From the NCBI GenBank assembly GCA_964487155.1, contig CAZAQB010000029.1, forward strand, positions 1 through 29,709: 29,709 bases of DNA. Direction: 5' to 3'. How positions within the stretch are numbered: position 1 is the first letter of the stretch; each line of letters starts with the position of its first letter. The notes beneath the pieces were generated by a model, which searched no databases, was not told the origin of the DNA, and was given only the letters and a program-made list of their open reading frames with translations. Made by a program: the position numbers and the translations under genes. The DNA is from CAZAQB01 sp964487155. Lineage in GTDB: Bacteria; Pseudomonadota; Gammaproteobacteria; Nitrococcales; Nitrococcaceae. Positions 23,826-29,709 of this stretch are shown here, one piece after another.

Positions 23826-23875
23826 CCCGGACGCCGGCGCTCCGGCCTCTGGCACCGACCTCGACCCCGCCCCCC

Positions 23876-23913
23876 GTAGACCCACGTTGCGAAGAAACGT
23901 GGGGGCCGGCGTA
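23876..23913 (+). repeat. Short hairpin repeat, copy 1
   Basis: GTAGA, then the stem CCCACGTT, loop GCGAAGA, stem AACGTGGG, and a GC-rich tail ending GGCGTA. It matches copy 2 at 28953-28990 over 38 nt with three differences, and shares its loop with copy 3 at 29227-29254 (minus). It lies about 50 nt after the possible MITE remnant and about 70 nt before the assembly gap. Confidence 0.8.
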
Positions 23914-23980
23914 GAAAACGCCAGTGCGGTCATTCCCGGGCCCGTGCGAGCCGAACCGGCGGCACCCATCCCACCACCCG

Positions 23981-24080
23981 NNNNNNNNNNNNNNNNNNNN
24001 NNNNNNNNNNNNNNNNNNNNNNNNNNNNNNNNNNNNNNNNNNNNNNNNNNNNNNNNNNNNNNNNNNNNNNNNNNNNNNNN
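23981..24080. other. Assembly gap (100 N)
   Basis: Exactly 100 undetermined bases, the usual placeholder for a scaffold join of unknown length. The true sequence between the flippase-like gene and the TPR/beta-barrel gene may be longer and could hold a repeat or insertion sequence that broke the assembly. Linkage across the gap should be treated as provisional. Confidence 0.98.
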
Positions 24081-24130
24081 TTTCCCAAATATGCCGGCAT
24101 TGGGTCGGCCTGACCCCGGGGGACTTACCA

Positions 24131-25474
24131 GTGACGAATTTCACGATCCGACGCACAGTCGGGATCCTTGCGCTGCTGCTGGGCAGCCTTGGCCTGGCCC
24201 AGGCCGCCGGCCTGGAGGAGCTGTTCCAGGAAGCGGAGACCGAGGCGCGTCGCGGCGACGGCGCGGCCCTGGAGCAGACCTACGAGAGCATCCTCCAGCA
24301 GGATCCTGACAACGTCCGCGCGCTGGTGGGCCGTGCCACCGCCCGGTCCTGGCAGGGGCGCTACGGCGAGGCCCAGGCGGACTACCGCCGGGCGCTGGCC
24401 CGGCAGCCCAAGCACCTGGAAGCCCTCACCGGCCTGGGCTACTCGCTGGCCTGGGATGAGCGCTTCGAAGCGGCGGCGACGGCCTTCCGCCGGGCCCGGG
24501 AGCTTGCCCCCGACAACCTGGGCGCCCGCAAGGGACTGGCCTTCACGGCTCTCTGGAGCGGCCGGCTGGAACAGGCCCAGGCCGCCTTCGACGAGTTGGC
24601 CCGGGAATACCCCAGCGACCCGGAAATCGCCGAAGCGCGCGGCCAGATCGCCCTGCAGCAATGGCGGCCGCGCGCCGCGGCAAGCGCCTTCCAGCAGGCG
24701 CTGGAGATCGAGCCGGAGCGCGCCAGCGCCGCCCAGGGCCTGCGGGCCGCCCACGGAGCTCCGGGCCGGGCCGAGCTGAGCGTCTGGCTGGGCAACACCT
24801 CCGGGGAAGGCGACGCCGGCCTGCGCCAGGCCCAGCTCGCCGTCCAGGCCACGCCCCAGACCCGGGCCTGGCTGCGCTTTGATGACACCCTGAGCCTGGA
24901 CAACCCCGCCCTCGCGCGCAGCGGAGACCAGGCCAAGGCGGGTTTTCTGGGCCTGCTGCAGCGCATCGTGCCCGGCACCTGGCTGAGTGCCGAGGCCGGG
25001 TACCGGGACCTGCCCGACGGCGACCACCAGCAAATCTACAAGCTGGAGGGCATCCAGTACTGGGCCGGCTCACGCAGCGTCAAGGCCGGCCTGCAGCTCA
25101 GCCCGCACAGCGACGACTTCACCGACAAGCTGTTCTTCGCCGGCCTGGGCCTGCCGGTGGCCGAGCGCTTCCGGGTGGATCCCACCGTGTTCTTCGCCCG
25201 CACCGGCGCTGCCGGCGACGACGAGTGGCGCGGCGTGGTGCACGGCGAGTACGCCGACCCCGACGGCTGGTCCCTGGGCCTGGACCTGGGCGGCGGCCAT
25301 ATCGACAGCGCCGTGCCCGGCGCCAGCGGCGGCGTCTGGGTCGCCGCCGCCCAGTGGAACATCCCCGTCGCCGGCTGGCACCGGCTTCACCTGTCCGCCT
25401 ACCGCGAAACCAACCCCAGCGATTCGTTCTGGATCGCGATGCTGGGTTTCACCCTCAAGCTGCCAAGGAACTGA
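24131..25474 (+). CDS. TPR plus YaiO-like outer-membrane beta-barrel protein
   Basis: The 447-residue product has a signal peptide (basic start, core VGILALLLGSLGL, cleavage after AQA near residue 23). Four or five tetratricopeptide-like repeats follow between about residues 30 and 215 (ALVGRATARSWQGRYGEAQ, ALTGLGYSLAWDERFEAAA, ARKGLAFTALWSGRLEQAQ). About 220 residues of alternating strands ending WIAMLGFTLKLPRN complete it, as expected for a YaiO-type outer-membrane beta-barrel. The GTG at 24131 follows GGGGGA by 8 nt and begins the signal peptide; the longer open frame runs through the N gap and is not meaningful. A TPR scaffold plus pore, next to a processive GT2, is the usual arrangement of exopolysaccharide export (PgaA, BcsC and YaiO-like). 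The stop is 3 nt before the GT2 start. Confidence 0.85.
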   Translation: MTNFTIRRTVGILALLLGSLGLAQAAGLEELFQEAETEARRGDGAALEQTYESILQQDPDNVRALVGRATARSWQGRYGEAQADYRRALARQPKHLEALTGLGYSLAWDERFEAAATAFRRARELAPDNLGARKGLAFTALWSGRLEQAQAAFDELAREYPSDPEIAEARGQIALQQWRPRAAASAFQQALEIEPERASAAQGLRAAHGAPGRAELSVWLGNTSGEGDAGLRQAQLAVQATPQTRAWLRFDDTLSLDNPALARSGDQAKAGFLGLLQRIVPGTWLSAEAGYRDLPDGDHQQIYKLEGIQYWAGSRSVKAGLQLSPHSDDFTDKLFFAGLGLPVAERFRVDPTVFFARTGAAGDDEWRGVVHGEYADPDGWSLGLDLGGGHIDSAVPGASGGVWVAAAQWNIPVAGWHRLHLSAYRETNPSDSFWIAMLGFTLKLPRN

Positions 25475-25477
25475 GCC

Positions 25478-27337
25478 ATGACCAGCACTCCAGAGGAGGT
25501 GCTCCGCCCTGTTGCGGATCCCTCGCTGCGCACCCTGCCGCTGCCGCCGCCCCCGGCACCCGCCGCTCTGGGAGACGCCGCCGCCCGGCACATCGCGCCG
25601 CGCAGCGGCCACATGTACGTGTCCATCCTGGTGGCCTGGCTGAGCTGCATCGCCTGGTTCCATCCGCGCCTGGTGGGCATCATGGATATCGCCGCGGGCC
25701 CGGTGACCACGGCGGCCCTGGGCTTCTTCGTGGTGTTCACCGAGATCGCCTGGCTCTACGGGCTCTACAACATCGCGGTGATCGTGTTCGCCTGGGTCGA
25801 CCGGCGCCTGCCGGCCCGGGAGAAGCCGACCGCCCGGCGCCGCGGCGGCATCGAGACCCCGGTGGCGATCCTCTACACCACCTGCAACGACTTCGTGGAA
25901 TTCAGCGCCCTGTCCTGCGTCAAGCAGGACTACCCGCTGTTCCGGGTGTACATCCTCGACGACAGCAGCGACCCGCTCTACCGGCACCGCATCGACCGCT
26001 TCGCCGCCGCCCACCCGGGCCGGGTGCAGGTGGTGCGCCGGCCGCAGCGCAAGGGCTTCAAGGCGGGCAACCTGAACTACGCCCTGGGCCACGTGGTGGA
26101 GGAAGCCCTGTTCGCCATCGCCGACGCCGACGAGATCCTGCCCCGGGACTTCCTCTCGACCCTGGTGCCGCGGCTGGAGGGCGACCCCAACTGCGGTTTC
26201 ATCCAGGCCAACCACGCCGCCAACCCCTCCGCCACCAGCGCCCTGGAGCGGGACATGGGCATCGGCGTGGACATCCACTGGAAGTGGTACCAGCCGCTGC
26301 GCAACCGCTTCGGCTTCGTGATGTTCCTGGGCCATGGCGCGCTGCTGCGCACCCGCTGCTGGAAGCGCTCCGGCGGCTTCCCGGAACTGGTGAGCGAGGA
26401 CCTGGCCTATGCGCTCACCATCCGCGAGCAGGGCTACTACGGGACCTTCGCCGAGGACGTGGTCTGCTACGAGGACTTCCCCTCCACGGTGCGCTCATTC
26501 CGGGTGCGCCATGTGAAGTGGACCCGGGGCACCTGCGAATTCCTGCGCCACCGGCTGCTGCCGCTGCTGCGCTCCAGGCGCATCTCGCTGACCGAAAAGA
26601 TAGACGTGCTGGTGCCCACCCTGAACCTGCCGCTAACGCTGTGCTATTTCGCGTTCATGGTGAACGCCGGGCTGTTCCTGCCGCTTGCCCTGGGGGAGAG
26701 CGTGCCGCTGACCCTGGCGGTGGCCGGCACCGAGGTGGTGGTGCCGACCCTGCGGCTGCCGCCCCAGATGGTGGCCATGTTCACCTGGGACTTCTACGCC
26801 ATCACCGTGGTCACGATCCTGGCGCCGGTGCTGTGCTTCCTCATCGAAATGTGGCGCACGCCGCTGCGGCTGTTCCGCTTTCTCTGCCACAGCACGGCGC
26901 TGTACGCGGCCCTGAGCCCGCTGTCCTCACTGTGCGTGCTGGGTTATCTCGCCACCGGCAAGGCCCGCTTCCTGGTCACCGGCGAGCGCGCCGGCGCGCC
27001 GGTCGCCGCGCAGTCCGGCGACCGGCCGCGGGGGCTCGCCGCGGCCTACAAGTTCCTCTGCGAGACCCACCCGGACCACCGCGGCGTATGGGGCTGGGAG
27101 GTGCTCTGGGCACTGGTGTTCGCCGCCGCCGCCGTGGCCGGCTTCCACCTGTCGTTCCTGGGCATCTCGCTGGCCTTCCTGACCCTGCCGGTGATGCACT
27201 TCTCCGGCTGGGAGAGCGCCTTCGCCCGCGCCATGGTCTGGCTGCCGTTCAGCCTGGTGCTGGGAGGGCTCGCCCTGGGCGGGCTGGGCGTGCTGGGCAT
27301 GGCGCCGGTGCTGTTCGGCTACGGCTTCCACTTCTGA
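25478..27337 (+). CDS. Cellulose-synthase-like processive GT2 glycosyltransferase
   Basis: This 619-residue inner-membrane enzyme resembles BcsA- and HasA-type synthases. Two N-terminal helices (about residues 47-105) precede the cytoplasmic GT2 domain: VYILDDSSDP (Asp161-Asp162), RKGFKAGNLNYAL, AIADADEILP (Asp216-Ala-Asp218), VSEDLAYAL (Asp308, catalytic base), and RHVKWTRGTC (residues 344-353), which sits where QxxRW normally lies; here Lys347 replaces the Arg and Arg344 the Gln. Several membrane helices follow to the C-terminus (about residues 375-500 and 550-619). No PilZ domain is attached. It is 3 nt downstream of the outer-membrane gene, so polymerase and exporter are co-expressed. Product identity (beta-glucan or another hexosan) cannot be read from sequence. 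No hydrolase or deacetylase gene accompanies the pair in the window. Confidence 0.9.
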   Translation: MTSTPEEVLRPVADPSLRTLPLPPPPAPAALGDAAARHIAPRSGHMYVSILVAWLSCIAWFHPRLVGIMDIAAGPVTTAALGFFVVFTEIAWLYGLYNIAVIVFAWVDRRLPAREKPTARRRGGIETPVAILYTTCNDFVEFSALSCVKQDYPLFRVYILDDSSDPLYRHRIDRFAAAHPGRVQVVRRPQRKGFKAGNLNYALGHVVEEALFAIADADEILPRDFLSTLVPRLEGDPNCGFIQANHAANPSATSALERDMGIGVDIHWKWYQPLRNRFGFVMFLGHGALLRTRCWKRSGGFPELVSEDLAYALTIREQGYYGTFAEDVVCYEDFPSTVRSFRVRHVKWTRGTCEFLRHRLLPLLRSRRISLTEKIDVLVPTLNLPLTLCYFAFMVNAGLFLPLALGESVPLTLAVAGTEVVVPTLRLPPQMVAMFTWDFYAITVVTILAPVLCFLIEMWRTPLRLFRFLCHSTALYAALSPLSSLCVLGYLATGKARFLVTGERAGAPVAAQSGDRPRGLAAAYKFLCETHPDHRGVWGWEVLWALVFAAAAVAGFHLSFLGISLAFLTLPVMHFSGWESAFARAMVWLPFSLVLGGLALGGLGVLGMAPVLFGYGFHF

Positions 27338-27345
27338 ACGCCCAA

Positions 27346-27362
27346 GCGGCGCCCAGCGCCGC
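27346..27362 (+). terminator. GC-rich hairpin after the GT2 gene
   Basis: GCGGCGC-CCA-GCGCCGC is a perfect 7-bp stem with a 3-nt loop, starting 8 nt after the GT2 stop. There is no T-tract, so it may stabilise or end the message. Confidence 0.4.
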
Positions 27363-27390
27363 AGTCGCGAACAGGGCGCCGGATGCCCGA

Positions 27391-27423
27391 ACGCAGGGTG
27401 GGTGGAGCGCAGCGAAACCCACC
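27391..27423 (+). repeat. Short hairpin repeat, divergent copy 4
   Basis: ACGCAG followed by GGTGGGT (27397-27403), a 13-nt loop and ACCCACC (27417-27423). The CGnAG lead and the purine-rich loop resemble the other hairpin repeats in this window, but the loop is longer. A palindrome of this GGTGGGT/ACCCACC type is familiar from proteobacterial intergenic regions. The rest of 27338-27592 shows no gene. Confidence 0.55.
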
Positions 27424-27592
27424 ATCGAGATGCTGGCACTGCCCTTCCTGCCGCAGCAGCCGGGCCGAAATTCCTCCGCCCGTTCAGCTTTCTCCTGGCA
27501 TCCGCAATACTGGCCCGCCAACCCCTGGCACGTGGGTGCAGGGGATACGAATAGTCTACTCTTCAGGCAAGCCGCCAACCCGGGTAGACGAC

Positions 27593-28798
27593 GTGACCCA
27601 ACCGAGCAGCAAGGTGGAGTTCGTGGTCAAGCCGGTGCGCTCCGGCGCTGGTCCGAGCGAGTTCCGGCAGTCCATGGCGCCGCACCCGCTGGTGCATCAG
27701 GAACTTCCCCACGACCCGCATTTCGGCATCTACAATCGCCGGCTGCGCTCCCTCGAATACGCCAACATAAGCACCGAAGATCTCTACTGGCGCCTGCGCC
27801 GACAGGTCGGGCTTTCCCACACGGGCGAACTGGCAACCGAAATCCGCGGGCCGGATGCCGAAGCCATGCTCAACCGGGTGTTCACCCGCGATGTTTCGCG
27901 CGTTCGCGTGGGGCGTTGCAGCTATCAGATCGCCTGCTTTGCCGATGGCGGCACGCTCATGGATGGCGTCCTGCTCCGGCTCGCGCCCGACCGTTTCTGG
28001 TATGCCCAGGGTGACGGCGAGTTTCTCACCTGGTTACGCGCCCATTCGGAGGGCTTTGACGTCGAGGTGTCCGGCGCCAATGTCTGGATCAGCCAGATCC
28101 AGGGCCCGCGCTCAATGGACGTGCTGGCGCAGGCCGCCGACGAAGGCATGCCGGAGCCTTTCCGCTACTTCGACCTGGCCCGGATACACATCGGCGGCCA
28201 ACCGGTGGTGATCAGCCGTACGGGCTTCACCAGTGAGCTGGGTTGGGAGCTCTATTTTGGAATGGATGTCGATGCGAATGTCATCGGCGAACGGATCCTG
28301 AGGGCGGGCGAACCTCATGGAATACACACCATACCGGCCGCGGCCACCAATGCCCGGCGTATCGAAGGTGGACTGCTTTTTTCAGGCACGGATTTTGACG
28401 ACAGCGTAACCCCATTCGCCGCGGGGCTCGGAGCGTTTGTAGACCTTGAAAAATCCGACTTTATCGGCAGGAGCGCACTGGCCCAGGCCGACAAACGCCG
28501 GCGTACCTGGGGGCTGCAATGTGCAGGTGGCGTCGCCCGGCATGGCAATGCACTTTCTCTCAGTGGCGAGCCGGCGGGCCGCGTCTGCAGCAGCGCCTGG
28601 TCTCCCTACCTGCAACGCGGCGTCGCCATCGTGCGCCTCACGGACCCGCAGGCCGGGCCGGGAACTGCACTGCAAGTCGAATGCGTTGACGGTCTCGTTC
28701 GCGACGCCGAAGTCTGCGAGCTGCCGATGTATGACACTACCGGCGCCATCCCGCGCGGCAAGTGCACAGACATCCCTGCCATCCCCGACAGGGAATGA
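27593..28798 (+). CDS. Aminomethyltransferase-family (GcvT/DmdA-like) protein
   Basis: The product (401 residues from GTG 27593) belongs to the tetrahydrofolate-dependent GcvT-fold family, which includes glycine-cleavage T protein, sarcosine oxidase alpha C-terminus, DMSP demethylase and O-demethylases. Family stretches are VGLSHTGELATEIRGPDAEA, NRVFTRDVSRVRVGRCSYQI, WISQIQGPRSMDVL, VISRTGFTSELGWELYF, ATNARRIEGGLLFSGTDFD and LEKSDFIGRSAL. Substrate is unknown; no glycine-cleavage partners (gcvH, gcvP) are near. The N-terminus is uncertain: GTG 27593 has a weak ribosome site, GTG 27620 and ATG 27674 are alternatives, and the longer open frame to 27383 crosses a hairpin repeat and is not credible. 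Codon use is more AT-rich than in the neighbours (ATA twice, TTA, many GAT, AAT and TTT), and repeats flank it on both sides, suggesting transfer. Confidence 0.82.
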   Translation: MTQPSSKVEFVVKPVRSGAGPSEFRQSMAPHPLVHQELPHDPHFGIYNRRLRSLEYANISTEDLYWRLRRQVGLSHTGELATEIRGPDAEAMLNRVFTRDVSRVRVGRCSYQIACFADGGTLMDGVLLRLAPDRFWYAQGDGEFLTWLRAHSEGFDVEVSGANVWISQIQGPRSMDVLAQAADEGMPEPFRYFDLARIHIGGQPVVISRTGFTSELGWELYFGMDVDANVIGERILRAGEPHGIHTIPAAATNARRIEGGLLFSGTDFDDSVTPFAAGLGAFVDLEKSDFIGRSALAQADKRRRTWGLQCAGGVARHGNALSLSGEPAGRVCSSAWSPYLQRGVAIVRLTDPQAGPGTALQVECVDGLVRDAEVCELPMYDTTGAIPRGKCTDIPAIPDRE

Positions 28799-28842
28799 CG
28801 GCAGCGGCGGCCTCCGAACGGCTCTGAGGGTGTTACCAACAA

Positions 28843-28857
28843 ATCAGGATCCCTGAT
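28843..28857. repeat. Small palindrome downstream of the GcvT-like gene
   Basis: ATCAGG-ATC-CCTGAT, 6-bp arms, 45 nt after the stop. It could stabilise the 3' end; no T-tract follows. Confidence 0.3.
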
Positions 28858-28878
28858 CGGCCTCCACGCCTGACCCGA

Positions 28879-28911
28879 GGGCCGTGGGCCGTGGGCCGTG
28901 GGCCGTGGGCC
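28879..28911 (+). repeat. 7-bp tandem repeat (4.7 copies)
   Basis: Four perfect consecutive units GGGCCGT followed by GGGCC, in non-coding DNA. Being perfect, it may vary in copy number between strains by slippage. Confidence 0.9.
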
Positions 28912-28952
28912 AACGATGCTCCCAGTCCTGGTACTGCCTCGGACACACCGCC

Positions 28953-28990
28953 GTAGCCCCACGTTGCGTAGAAACGTGGGGGCCAGCGTA
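28953..28990 (+). repeat. Short hairpin repeat, copy 2
   Basis: GTAG, stem CCCCACGTT, loop GCGTAGA, stem AACGTGGGG, then a tail ending CAGCGTA. It differs from copy 1 (23876-23913) at three positions, one of which lengthens the stem by a base pair. It lies about 45 nt before the MITE-like element, and copy 1 lies about 50 nt after a possible remnant of that element. Confidence 0.82.
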
Positions 28991-29034
28991 TCCGCTACCA
29001 TGGTGCTCGGCCCGTCCGGGCGTGCCTGGCCCAA

Positions 29035-29207
29035 GCCTAGCAGCCTGTCGGACTTAGGTGCCCGTCGCGAGCCGAGTGGGAGAGCGAGGCCAGTTTTTCG
29101 ATCGTTTGAGGAGAATAGCCGTAGCTATTTGACGAAAAGGATCGGGAAAATGGACCGCTATCCCACCGGCGCAGTAGGTGCAGCCTAAGTCCGACAGGCT
29201 GCTAGGC
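29035..29207. mobile_element. MITE-like foldback element with perfect 24-bp terminal inverted repeats
   Basis: The ends 29035-29058 and 29184-29207 are perfect reverse complements (left end begins GCCTAGCAGCCTGTC). The inside is also an imperfect palindrome around a loop at 29120-29123 (AATAGC-CGTA-GCTATT). For example the left inner sequence GTGGGAGAGCG matches the complement of the right inner GTGGGATAGCG, and CCAGTTTTTCGATC matches the complement of CCATTTTCCCGATC. At 173 bp without a coding frame it fits a non-autonomous element mobilised by a transposase elsewhere. The flanks show no obvious target duplication beyond the terminal bases. I cannot assign the parent IS family. Confidence 0.8.
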
Positions 29208-29226
29208 ACCCCAACCACCGCCCGAT

Positions 29227-29254
29227 GGCAGGTTTCTTCGCAACCTGCCCTACG
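29227..29254 (-). repeat. Short hairpin repeat, copy 3 (minus strand, different stem)
   Basis: On the minus strand: CGTAG, stem GGCAGGTT, loop GCGAAGA, stem AACCTGCC. The CGTAG lead and the loop are identical to copy 1, while both stem arms have changed together and still pair over 8 bp. Confidence 0.75.
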
Positions 29255-29294
29255 TCGGGCTGCGACCGGCACCGGGTAGGATCATCCGCAGCCC

Positions 29295-29337
29295 CTGTTC
29301 CAACCCATTAGTTCTGGAGCAGCCGACCTACGGTCGG
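29295..29337. other. Two adjacent hairpins upstream of the permease stop
   Basis: CTGTTCCA and TGGAGCAG (29295-29302 and 29315-29322) form an 8-bp stem with one wobble; CCGACC-TAC-GGTCGG (29323-29337) follows at once. They lie 38 nt or more beyond the stop of the minus-strand permease gene and may end its transcript, but lack T-tracts. The whole 28799-29375 interval has no credible gene. Confidence 0.35.
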
Positions 29338-29375
29338 GCCGTTGCGCCCGGTCGCCCTGGCCAGTGAGGCGGGGA

Positions 29376-29709
29376 TCAGCGGCCGGTGGCCACGGCCCGG
29401 CGGAACAGGGCCAGGCTGCCGGCCAGCAGGGCGAGGCCCAGACCCACAATGGCGGCCAGCTCCGCCCAGACGGTGGCGAGGCCCGCGCCCTTGAAGACGA
29501 TGGCCTGGCTGGCGCTGATGAAGTGCCGGGAGGGGAGCAGCAGGGTCAGCGACTGGAGCCAGTCCGGCTGGGTCTCCACCGGGGTCTCGCCGCCGGAGAG
29601 GAACTGGATGGCCATGATGGCCAGGATCACCAGCAGGGCGTACTGCGCCATGGAACGCGCGACAGTGGCCAGGAACACCCCGAAGGCCGCAGCGGAGAAG
29701 AGATACAGG
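29376..29709 (-). CDS. ABC-2 type transporter permease, C-terminal part (runs off right edge)
   Basis: The frame is open from the right edge to the stop at 29376, giving 110 C-terminal residues. They match the end of ABC-2 permeases of the YhhJ/YbhS type, inner-membrane subunits of drug- or polymer-export ABC transporters: LYLFSAAAFGVFLATVA, then a helix AQYALLVILAIMAI, the periplasmic loop LSGGETPVETQPDWLQ, LLPSRHFISASQAIVFKGAG, and a last membrane helix. The conserved LSGGxTPxExxPxWLQ loop is the best evidence. A GTG at 29678 is not the true start, because recognisable sequence continues upstream. The ATPase and membrane-fusion genes would be expected to the right. Confidence 0.88.
   Translation of the reverse strand, partial: LYLFSAAAFGVFLATVARSMAQYALLVILAIMAIQFLSGGETPVETQPDWLQSLTLLLPSRHFISASQAIVFKGAGLATVWAELAAIVGLGLALLAGSLALFRRAVATGR

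Noticed and set aside
27383..27592. Upstream extension of the GcvT-like frame
   Set aside because: It translates through a hairpin repeat and non-coding DNA and has no family similarity.
25225..28014. 929-codon plus-strand open frame
   Set aside because: It runs out of frame through the TPR, GT2 and GcvT-like genes and is Arg/Pro/Gly-rich without motifs.
28606..29034. 142-codon minus-strand ORF across the repeats after the GcvT-like gene
   Set aside because: It translates the 7-bp tandem repeat and a hairpin repeat and overlaps the end of the GcvT-like gene in antisense.

Overview
The window is GC-rich, densely coded chromosomal DNA from a gammaproteobacterium. Several features point there: an E. 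coli-type RecQ whose zinc cysteines fall at the E. coli positions, an RsmF-like rRNA methyltransferase, a YqaA-type membrane protein, a YajG-type lipoprotein, and an extragenic palindrome closely resembling enterobacterial REP sequences. A complete trehalose operon and the overall gene mix suggest a halophilic or haloalkaliphilic lineage such as Ectothiorhodospiraceae; that placement is inference.

Layout. 1-1721 (minus): 5' end of a SUF iron-sulfur operon, an Rrf2-family regulator overlapping sufB, which runs off the left edge. 1794-2815 (plus): glucokinase, probably coupled to a 19-codon leader ORF. 3020-5062 (plus): a 680-residue protein I cannot name, with a papain-like Cys/His/Asn arrangement. 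5068-6804 (minus): a winged-helix regulator followed by an RsmF-like methyltransferase. 6805-7126: non-coding, with an AT-rich island. 7127-7564 (minus): YqaA-like protein. 7642-10990 (plus): GT39-type glycosyltransferase overlapping recQ. 11033-11572 (minus): four-helix membrane protein. 11759-11995 (plus): small protein behind a Fur-box-like promoter. 12007-12933 (minus): MTHFR-superfamily protein. 13126-13710 (plus): YajG-like lipoprotein. 13847-14176 (minus): PilZ protein. 14358-18264 (plus): otsB, a GH15 hydrolase and otsA, joined by ATGA overlaps. 18393-20057 (minus): ABC-class predicted ATPase. 20277-23816 (plus): polyprenyl-phosphate sugar synthase-like GT2, ArnT-like GT39 and an AglD-type membrane protein, together a lipid-linked sugar transfer module.

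From 23817 to 29375 the DNA looks accessory. It holds a 100-N assembly gap, a TPR/beta-barrel outer-membrane protein paired with a cellulose-synthase-like GT2 (an exopolysaccharide module), and a GcvT-like gene with more AT-rich codon use. Around these lie four related short hairpin repeats, a 7-bp tandem repeat and a foldback MITE-like element with perfect terminal inverted repeats. The right edge (29376-29709, minus) is the C-terminus of an ABC-2 permease.

I found no CRISPR array, phage, rRNA or tRNA. The least explained items are the papain-like protein, the Fur-box small ORF, the covarying hairpin family with its MITE partner, and the inverted 8-bp repeat block after the lipoprotein gene. 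I see no convincing evidence of a wholly new multi-gene system.
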